From positions 1 through 20,653 of the forward strand of contig JAFKKW010000200.1 in assembly GCA_017304275.1 (NCBI GenBank): a DNA stretch of 20,653 nt, read 5' to 3'. A program made the position numbers and the translations under genes. The notes under the pieces are model-generated. The model was not told where the DNA came from, searched no databases, and was given only the letters and a program-made list of their open reading frames with translations. This DNA comes from Hyphomicrobiales bacterium (GTDB taxonomy: Bacteria > Pseudomonadota > Alphaproteobacteria > Rhizobiales > Hyphomicrobiaceae). Below, in pieces: positions 15,589 through 20,653 of the stretch. Every line of letters starts with the position of its first letter. Position 1 is the stretch's first letter.

Positions 15589-15621
15589 CGAACCAAAACG
15601 AAGAAGAAGTTCGATCGTTAT
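15589..15621 (-). promoter_or_regulatory. Sulfur-regulon element, looser copy upstream of the cysT operon
   Basis: Read on the minus strand the site shows ATAAC, then ACTTCTTCTTC, and then TTTTGGTTCG. It holds the same blocks, in the same order, as the two better copies at 16331-16360 and 19975-20004, but with about six extra bases between TTCTTCTT and GGTTCG. It lies about 49 bp upstream of the membrane-peptide start codon. CysB is the likely binder. Confidence 0.5.
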
Positions 15622-15641
15622 TCGATTTCGTGAAATAGCCG

Positions 15642-16298
15642 TCAGGCCGCCGACCCGGTCACCACCAGATAGGCCGTTGCCGGAAAAGCGGTCGTGTTCT
15701 CAATCGCGTATGGGCTCGCTGCGGCGAACAGCACGGCGTCGCCCTCGTCGAGCGTCAAGGGCTCGTCGGTGCCGACGGCCACCGTCAACCGCCCGTGCGC
15801 CACCACCAGGTTGTGATTGATGCCGATCTCTGCGGCGGGAAACTCCTCGCGATGGCCGGCGGCGAAGGTCAGCTCGAAGAAGCCCGTGGATCGCGGCCGG
15901 TTGACCGGCGAGAGGCTGCGGCTCGCATAGCGGCCTTCGCTCGCCACGAGCACGCTCGCCCGCTCGCGCTGGAGCACGACGACGTTGGGCTCGCGCCCGG
16001 TCGCCACCAGGGTCGCAACCGGGACGCCCAATGCGTCCGCAACGCGCCACAGGAGGCTGACGGTCGGCACGCTCTTGGCGGTCTCGATCTGGCCCAGCAT
16101 GGCGCGGCTTACGCCCGACAGCTCTGCCAAGCGCTCGAGGGAATACCCCTGAGCCTTGCGCAGGCGGCGCAGGTTCGAGCCAACGATCGCGGGCACGTTA
16201 CGCGCGGTCGAGTCAGAGGTGCGGCGTTCGCTTCCGTCCTCCCTTTCGTCGGGTTCTGCTCTGGACATCGAAATCGGCATTGCTGCAATCGTTTTCAT
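15642..16298 (-). CDS. XRE-type regulator with C-terminal cupin domain
   Basis: A 218-residue protein counted from ATG 16298. The first 35 or so residues are polar and disordered, so ATG 16280 or 16268 could be the true start; none has a good Shine-Dalgarno. The helix-turn-helix spans about 38-95 (NLRRLRKAQGYSLERLAELS, then RAMLGQIETAKSVPTVSLLW), and a cupin sensor domain follows (about 135-212; EIGINHNLVVAHGRL, LDEGDAVLFAA). Such proteins usually sense a small metabolite through the cupin. It has the shared sulfur element directly upstream and lies just before the cysT operon, so it is probably part of the sulfur regulon, either as a co-regulator of sulfate uptake or as a target of CysB. Confidence 0.9.
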   Translation of the reverse strand: MKTIAAMPISMSRAEPDEREDGSERRTSDSTARNVPAIVGSNLRRLRKAQGYSLERLAELSGVSRAMLGQIETAKSVPTVSLLWRVADALGVPVATLVATGREPNVVVLQRERASVLVASEGRYASRSLSPVNRPRSTGFFELTFAAGHREEFPAAEIGINHNLVVAHGRLTVAVGTDEPLTLDEGDAVLFAAASPYAIENTTAFPATAYLVVTGSAA

Positions 16299-16330
16299 GA
16301 CCGCTAATGTAACGGCGGCCGCACTCCTGC

Positions 16331-16360
16331 CGAACCAAGAAGAAGTGCTGTCCTTATGAA
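16331..16360 (-). promoter_or_regulatory. Sulfur-regulon element upstream of the XRE-cupin gene
   Basis: A 30-bp block that on the minus strand begins TTCATAAG and ends TTCTTCTTGGTTCG. It is 26/30 identical to the block upstream of sbp (19975-20004), in the same orientation. It lies 33 bp before ATG 16298, or 63 bp before ATG 16268, which would match the 65 bp seen at sbp. Confidence 0.65.
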
Positions 16361-16385
16361 GGAACCGAAATAGCGGGCGCGATAC

Positions 16386-16413
16386 AAAAAGGGCCGCCTT
16401 TGGGCAGCCCTTT
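16386..16413 (-). terminator. Rho-independent terminator of the porin gene
   Basis: On the minus strand GGGCTGCC-CAAA-GGCGGCCC forms an 8-bp stem (one G-U pair), extended by flanking A/T pairs, and is followed by TTTTT. It starts 33 bp after the porin stop codon. Confidence 0.85.
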
Positions 16414-16445
16414 CCGTTACCTGATGCCCGGGAGAAGCGTCGGGA

Positions 16446-17822
16446 TCAGAATTTAATGATGCCGCCGGCAAATACGAGATCGAGATCCTCCAGCGGGACG
16501 GAGCTCACATCGCCCGTTGCCACACCGCCGACGGTCGTGTCCGCGACGGAAATGTCGCCCTTCACGTGGCGGTAGGACAGGTAAAGCGTCAGCGCTGCGG
16601 CATCGAAGCCTTGCGCAACGCCGAAGCCGTAAGACTCAAGGCCTGTCGAAACAACGGCGGCTGCGTTGGTCGTATCGGCGAAGGCAGCGTCGAGGGTGCG
16701 CGTGTTGGCGCCGCCTTCGTAGTCATAATACTCGCCGTAGATCGTGGTCTTGCCGAATGACGTCCACTTGCGCTCGATACCGGCCTGGATGGCCCAGAAC
16801 GTCTGTTCGTCATCGGGTCTAATGGCCGACGTGGCGAACAAGGTTGTCCGATCGATGAGATCGTCTTTCTTGATGCCGGCGCCGAAGTTCACGAACAGCC
16901 CGCTGTCCACGTGAACGACACTGATAGAACCGCCGAACTGGTCGCAATCCGAGTCGTCGTTCTCGATCGCGGCGCATGCCGTGTTCGTCTGAGCGGTTCC
17001 CGTATCGATCTTGCCGTAACCGATACCCGCTGCGACTTTCAGGCCCGCAAACTCACCCTTGTAGCGGAGCGCGACATCCCAATAGTCATCGTCCGCCCAG
17101 GTAGCGGATGCAGTGAAGCCCGAGACCTCCGGCGTTTGGTAGGTCACGCCGCTGAACTTGCGCTCGCCCTCGCCCGGCTGATCGCCGTGCACGCCGATGA
17201 GGCGACGATATTGGTAGCGCGTGCTGAGATCTCCGTCCGTGCGCCGCAGGCTCAGGCCGAGGCCGGTATCCTCGACGTCTGAGTACTTCGAGAAGTCGGC
17301 CGTCTGGGTCTGATTGATCTCCGTAATCTGGTCGGTTGCCGTCGCACCGAGACCCACGATCACACGACCATACTTCTTGTTGTCGATGTACCAATGGGCA
17401 TCGCGCAGATCCTGGCCCGTCTCGCCCAATGCATCGCTCTGCGTGAAGCGCTTGGAGTTGGCCGAACGGATACCGATCTCGAGCCGGTAGCCCGCCGACC
17501 AGTCGCCGTCGATCTTGGCCTTGCCGCGGAAGCCGATGCGGGTGCGCGAGTTGTCGTTGGTGACGACGTACGCGTTGTCCTCGAAGCCGTCGTCCCAGAA
17601 CAGAATGCCCTGGTTCACCTGGCCATAAACCTCGAGCGACACCTTGCGGTTGCCCTTGCGGGCCGTCGTCGCCTCGAGCTCGGCGATCCGCTCCTCGAGG
17701 TCGGCGCAGCAATCTCCCCCGAGATCCGCTGCGAACGACGTCGGCGCCATACCGACAGAGACGAGCAAACCAGCCACAACTGTGGCCATCCACCCCCCAT
17801 TCTTCTTCAATCCCCCAACCAT
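16446..17822 (-). CDS. Outer-membrane porin (alphaproteobacterial type)
   Basis: A 458-residue protein. ATG 17822 has GGAG eight bases upstream. A signal peptide (1-31, ending TSFAA) is followed by a short coiled helix (DCCADLEERIAELEATT) and then KGNRKVSLEVYGQVNQGILFWDDG, which is the typical start of the beta-barrel in Hyphomicrobiales porins. Repeated amphipathic strands follow, and the chain ends in IIKF with the C-terminal Phe needed for BAM recognition. It forms a pore for small polar solutes; the substrate is not evident. Its position between sulfur genes suggests a possible role in sulfate or sulfonate entry, but the shared sulfur element is absent and it has its own terminator. Instead a perfect FNR/FixK-type box lies in its promoter region. 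Confidence 0.9.
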   Translation of the reverse strand: MVGGLKKNGGWMATVVAGLLVSVGMAPTSFAADLGGDCCADLEERIAELEATTARKGNRKVSLEVYGQVNQGILFWDDGFEDNAYVVTNDNSRTRIGFRGKAKIDGDWSAGYRLEIGIRSANSKRFTQSDALGETGQDLRDAHWYIDNKKYGRVIVGLGATATDQITEINQTQTADFSKYSDVEDTGLGLSLRRTDGDLSTRYQYRRLIGVHGDQPGEGERKFSGVTYQTPEVSGFTASATWADDDYWDVALRYKGEFAGLKVAAGIGYGKIDTGTAQTNTACAAIENDDSDCDQFGGSISVVHVDSGLFVNFGAGIKKDDLIDRTTLFATSAIRPDDEQTFWAIQAGIERKWTSFGKTTIYGEYYDYEGGANTRTLDAAFADTTNAAAVVSTGLESYGFGVAQGFDAAALTLYLSYRHVKGDISVADTTVGGVATGDVSSVPLEDLDLVFAGGIIKF

Positions 17823-17863
17823 TCCCGTCTCCGCTATGTTGGATGCTACTCTGCTATAACATA

Positions 17864-17877
17864 TTGATTTATATCAA
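17864..17877 (-). promoter_or_regulatory. Perfect FNR/FixK/Anr-type box upstream of the porin
   Basis: TTGAT-N4-ATCAA matches the FNR/FixK consensus at all ten defined bases. It lies 42-55 bp upstream of the porin ATG, in an AT-rich stretch. A -35-like TTGTCC about 18 bp before ATATAA would place the box over the -10 region, which would suggest repression; activation from a downstream start would leave almost no leader. The mode is open; the match itself is exact. Confidence 0.6.
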
Positions 17878-17971
17878 TTTTTATGGATTCTCGGACAAAG
17901 CTCAAGGTCGTATATGGCAGTACTGCTACAATTCTTTTCCTTGTTGCCGTGACGCCTCATAATTCGTGCTC

Positions 17972-18574
17972 CTATTGAGCGCGCGCGGCGCTGTGGCCGT
18001 GCTCGCCATGGCGTTGCGCAGACATCAAAGCGACCGGCGTGCGCGATCCGGCCCGTTGCGACTCGTCGCCTGCCAACTGCGCCAGAAGACTGAGTCCGAA
18101 TGGCCAGGGGCCGTACCCCGCCTCGGCATTGATGTGCCCCGCCCATCCCAGATCCACGAGGTCGGCGCCCCAACGTGCTGCAAGCGCCGCCGCCGCATCG
18201 AACGGGAGCCAAGGATCATTGCGCGATGCGACGATGGTCGCCGGAAACGCGAGCGGCCGCCCCGGCAGCACGTCGTTGACGCCGAATTTGTCGGGGTCGG
18301 CAGGCGCGACCAGCAATGCGCCGGCGATGCGGTGGCTCAGATCCTCGGCCGCCTGCACGGCGGCAAGCGCGCCGAAGCTGTGGGCCGCGATCAAAATCGG
18401 GCCGGGGTTGCGCGAGATCTCGCGACGGACCCGGCTCGACCAGTCCGGAAGACTGGCCCGCTTCCAATCCGCCTGAATGACGCGGATGGCGTCGGGCAAC
18501 CGGGATTCGAACCAGGTCTGCCAATGAGCAGATCCGCTGGAGTTCAATCCGGGAACTATAAGCGTGGTGGTCAT
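17972..18574 (-). CDS. RBBP9/YdeN-family serine hydrolase
   Basis: A 200-residue alpha/beta hydrolase of the small RBBP9/YdeN type. The N-terminal VPGLNSSGSAHWQTWFE is diagnostic, the nucleophile elbow AHSFG carries Ser66, SRNDPWLPF gives Asp120, and GHINAEAGYGPWP gives His147. No signal peptide; cytoplasmic. The substrate in bacteria is unknown. The last 20 or so residues (QRHGEHGHSAARAQ) are His-rich and go beyond the usual domain end. It lies 69 bp after a small membrane-protein ORF and may be on the sbp transcript. Confidence 0.88.
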   Translation of the reverse strand: MTTTLIVPGLNSSGSAHWQTWFESRLPDAIRVIQADWKRASLPDWSSRVRREISRNPGPILIAAHSFGALAAVQAAEDLSHRIAGALLVAPADPDKFGVNDVLPGRPLAFPATIVASRNDPWLPFDAAAALAARWGADLVDLGWAGHINAEAGYGPWPFGLSLLAQLAGDESQRAGSRTPVALMSAQRHGEHGHSAARAQ

Positions 18575-18643
18575 GGATGATGATCCTTCAAAGGCGCTGT
18601 GTGTGTCGTCGAACGGCGGTGAGGCTCGGACGTGTGGCGAGCT

Positions 18644-18796
18644 TCAACAGAGGTTCGTGCTCGGACAGACCGCCTTTTCGAGACGCGACTCTGCGCGTGG
18701 GCTGGTGACGACGCGGATGCTGCGGGCCACTGCGACCACCCAAATCATGGTCAGCGTTGCGGCTGCTACGCTTGTCGGAAACGCGATGTCTGCCAT
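18644..18796 (-). CDS. 50-residue single-pass membrane protein downstream of sbp
   Basis: ATG 18796 has GGAG seven bases upstream, the best start in this frame. The product has a short N-terminus (MADIAFPTS), one hydrophobic helix (about 9-25) and a basic cytoplasmic tail (ARSIRVVTSPRAESRLEK) ending with two cysteines (44 and 50). No family is recognised. It is the second gene after sbp in the same direction, in a similar situation to the 31-residue membrane peptide before cysT. Confidence 0.55.
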   Translation of the reverse strand: MADIAFPTSVAAATLTMIWVVAVARSIRVVTSPRAESRLEKAVCPSTNLC

Positions 18797-18823
18797 GATC
18801 ATTCTCCGGAGGTGACCTTGGTG

Positions 18824-18870
18824 CCGCCGCCTCCGCACCCCCAGGAGAAGGAATGGGCCAGAGGCGGCGG
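18824..18870 (-). terminator. Stem-loop between sbp and the small membrane-protein gene
   Basis: CCGCCGCCTC (18824-18833) and GAGGCGGCGG (18861-18870) are exact complements with a 27-base loop, about 20 bp after the sbp stop codon. No U-run follows. It may protect the 3' end of the sbp message or partly terminate, as is common after binding-protein genes that must be made in excess. Confidence 0.5.
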
Positions 18871-18890
18871 ACCGTCATGAGAGCGAAGCG

Positions 18891-19910
18891 TCAGCTCTTG
18901 GGCAGATAGACCTGGTCGAAGGACGCGCCATCCTTGAAGTGCTCCTCGAATGCCTTGCTCCAACCACCGAATGCCTCGTCGACGGTGAACAGCGGAATCG
19001 GCTGAAGCTGACTCTTGTACTTCTCGGCGTATTTCTGGTTGCGCGGCCGGTAGAAGTTCTTGCCGGCGATGTCCTGGCCCTCGTCGCTGTAGAGGTACTG
19101 GAGATATGCCTCCGCCACCTTGCGCGTGCCGTGCTTGTCGACGTTCTTGTCGACCACGGCGACGGTCGGCTCGGCGAGGATCGAGATCGAAGGATTGACG
19201 ATCTCGAACTTGTCGGGGCCGAGCTCCTTGATGGCGAGGTGCGCCTCGTTCTCCCAGGAGATGAACACGTCGCCGACACCACGCTCGACAAAGGTCGTCG
19301 TCGAGCCGCGGGCACCCGAGTCGAGCACGGCCACGTTCTTGTAAAGCTTCGTCACGAACTCCTTGGCCTTGTCCGCGCCGCCGTATTTCTTATCGGCATA
19401 GTGCCAGGCGGCCAGGTAATTCCACTGGGCGCCACCCGAGGTCTTGGGGTTGGGCGTGATCACCGAGACGCCGTCCTTGGTGAGATCGTCCCAATCCTTG
19501 ATGCCCTTGGGGTTGCCCTTGCGAACCAGGAAAACGATGGTCGACGTATAGGGGGCCGAGTTGTCGGCAAGGCGCTTCTGCCAACCGTCCTCGATGAGGC
19601 CGGCCTTCTGACGAACTGCGTCGACGTCGCGGGCGAGCGCAAGGGTCACAACGTCGGCCTCGAGGCCGTCGATGACCGCGCGCGCCTGCTTGCCCGATCC
19701 GCCGTGCGACTGCTTGATGGTGACGTCCTCTCCCGTCTTCTCCTTCCAGTGCTTGGCGAAGGCCGCGTTGAACTCAACATAGAGCTCGCGCGTGGGATCG
19801 TAGGAGACGTTCAAAAGCTCAGCGGCGGATGCTGCCGCGGAGAGACCGACAAGGCTCGCCGAAAGGCCGAGCGCCAGCGCGGTGCGACGGGTGACACGGG
19901 CTATAGACAT
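18891..19910 (-). CDS. sbp: Sulfate-binding protein of the sulfate ABC transporter
   Basis: A 339-residue periplasmic protein. The signal peptide (about 1-29) has two arginines before its core (VTRRTALALGLSASLV), ending ASAAE. The mature start LLNVSYDPTRELYVEFNAAF, then QSHGGSGKQARAVIDGL-type and VITPNPKTSGGAQWNYLAAW stretches, and VLDSGARGSTTTFVERGVGDV are typical of the Sbp/CysP sulfate- and thiosulfate-binding family. It delivers the anion to CysT-CysW-CysA. GAGG lies ten bases before the ATG. A sulfur element lies 65 bp upstream. The gene is 3.4 kb away from the permease operon on the same strand, with a porin in between. Confidence 0.95.
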   Translation of the reverse strand: MSIARVTRRTALALGLSASLVGLSAAASAAELLNVSYDPTRELYVEFNAAFAKHWKEKTGEDVTIKQSHGGSGKQARAVIDGLEADVVTLALARDVDAVRQKAGLIEDGWQKRLADNSAPYTSTIVFLVRKGNPKGIKDWDDLTKDGVSVITPNPKTSGGAQWNYLAAWHYADKKYGGADKAKEFVTKLYKNVAVLDSGARGSTTTFVERGVGDVFISWENEAHLAIKELGPDKFEIVNPSISILAEPTVAVVDKNVDKHGTRKVAEAYLQYLYSDEGQDIAGKNFYRPRNQKYAEKYKSQLQPIPLFTVDEAFGGWSKAFEEHFKDGASFDQVYLPKS

Positions 19911-19974
19911 TTGGGAACATCCTCTTTGGTAGGCTTAACCGATGCCGAAAGCCTAAGCGGCGCTGCAGCAGCCA

Positions 19975-20004
19975 CGAACCAAGAAGAAATGCAGAGCTTA
20001 TGAA
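19975..20004 (-). promoter_or_regulatory. Sulfur-regulon element upstream of sbp
   Basis: The best copy of the shared element. On the minus strand it begins TTCATAAG, has GCATTTCTTCTTGGTTCG at the other end, and is 26/30 identical to 16331-16360. It lies 65 bp before the sbp ATG. A smaller hairpin, AGGCTT-N12-AAGCCT, follows at 19931-19954 in the leader. Confidence 0.65.
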
Positions 20005-20464
20005 CGCCTCCGCCAACGATAACGGCGGACAGAATCGCGAGAACCGCCCGGCCGAAGCATTTCATGCTACGGCGCGCGGATCACTCCTGTTGCGCTTGCG
20101 TGAAACCGTTCGATCGCGAAATAGCCCTTCGCCAGCATCAGGGATGCGACGTCGTTATGCCATCCGGATGCAAAGCTTCTCAGTTCTTGTTGTTTGACGC
20201 TCGACGGCGACCGCGGCTTGATGGAGCAGCGACGCGATCCTGCGCCGCCGCGGTGATTTCGAGGTTCACTTGCGCCGCGTGATCAAACGCTAAGGAACAG
20301 CCACATGAGCCCTCTGGTCCCGACACGTCCGGTCCACCCCGTATCCTACCTCTCGCATCCGTGTTGTTGCTGTCGTTGAGACGACCTTGCGGGCCTGGAC
20401 GCCCGCTTCTGCAACCCCATCCCACATCAGCGAGTTGAGCCGCCGAAAAGGCGGAAGGATCATC
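20005..20464. other. Long intergenic region between divergent sbp and the right-edge gene
   Basis: I see no gene on either strand here. CCGCC-N9-GGCGG (20010-20028) is a small dyad next to the sulfur element. The region must contain both promoters, but I cannot name convincing hexamers. Confidence 0.5.
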
Positions 20465-20653
20465 ATGTCAGACGCATTCATCATCGAGGTCGCCGACGAG
20501 GCGGCCGGCATCGTCGTCCGCCAGGGCGGCGAGAAGAGCTATCGTTTCCACGCTTCTCTGCCGCGCTATTTCCCGCTCGACGGCAAGATTTTCTCGGCGC
20601 CCCGTGACGCGGAGCGCGCCGCGCTCGCGCAGTTCGGACGTCCGTCGAAGCAG
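20465..20653 (+). CDS. Small unrecognised protein, runs off the right edge
   Basis: ATG 20465 has GGAAGGA six bases upstream. At least 63 residues are open to the window end. It begins MSDAFIIEVADEAAGIVVRQ and has SYRFHASLPRYFPLDGKIF in the middle. No signal peptide or membrane segment; the pattern looks like a small, strand-rich cytoplasmic protein. I do not recognise a family, and codon usage matches the neighbours. Confidence 0.7.
   Translation, partial: MSDAFIIEVADEAAGIVVRQGGEKSYRFHASLPRYFPLDGKIFSAPRDAERAALAQFGRPSKQ

Noticed and set aside
18564..18815. An 83-codon plus-strand frame over the small membrane-protein gene
   Set aside because: The opposite strand has the better Shine-Dalgarno and lies in line with sbp and the hydrolase gene.

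Overview
The window is GC-rich and densely packed. It has no rRNA, tRNA, CRISPR array, transposase or phage gene that I can see. Gene content points to an alphaproteobacterium of the order Hyphomicrobiales (Rhizobiales): a porin with the alpha-type N-terminus, an extensin-family lipoprotein, an HWE histidine kinase, an NDUFS6-like zinc-finger protein, and DNA sites that resemble the rhizobial Irr (ICE) and RirA (IRO) boxes. The genus cannot be fixed from the sequence.

Iron region, about 1-5830. A minus-strand cluster (a 175-residue unknown with four cysteines, a Bfd-like [2Fe-2S] protein, a tiny overlapping ORF and an imelysin-like protein cut by the window edge) lies beyond a minus-strand Rrf2-family regulator that lacks the usual cluster cysteines. 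Divergent from the regulator run an IrpA-type imelysin, a di-heme DUF1111 oxidoreductase and a small unknown. Intergenic DNA carries two ICE-like dyads, a TGA-N9-TCA site and a 32-bp dyad. The imelysin gene has a frame disruption near its 3' end. I infer an iron-responsive periplasmic or envelope iron-handling locus.

Middle region, about 5830-11460. A multi-hairpin intergenic repeat is followed by an FAD monooxygenase and a zinc-finger protein (minus), an alpha/beta hydrolase whose reading frame opens with an 11-C tract (plus), a gene-poor gap, an extensin-family lipoprotein (plus) and an orphan HWE histidine kinase (minus).

Sulfur region, about 11478-20004, all minus strand. In transcription order: sbp (sulfate-binding protein), a 50-residue membrane protein and an RBBP9/YdeN-type hydrolase; then a separate porin with its own terminator and a perfect FNR/FixK-type box; then an XRE-cupin regulator; then an operon of a 31-residue membrane peptide, cysT, cysW and cysA; then cysB. 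A 30-bp element, 26/30 identical between sbp and the XRE gene and present in a looser form before the cysT operon, ties these units together as a probable sulfur regulon.

The right edge (20465 onward) starts another small gene on the plus strand. The most interesting items are the shared sulfur element, the unannotated membrane peptide heading the sulfate-permease operon, the composite iron control region with a Cys-less Rrf2 protein, the FNR-type box at the porin, and the poly-C tract in the hydrolase.
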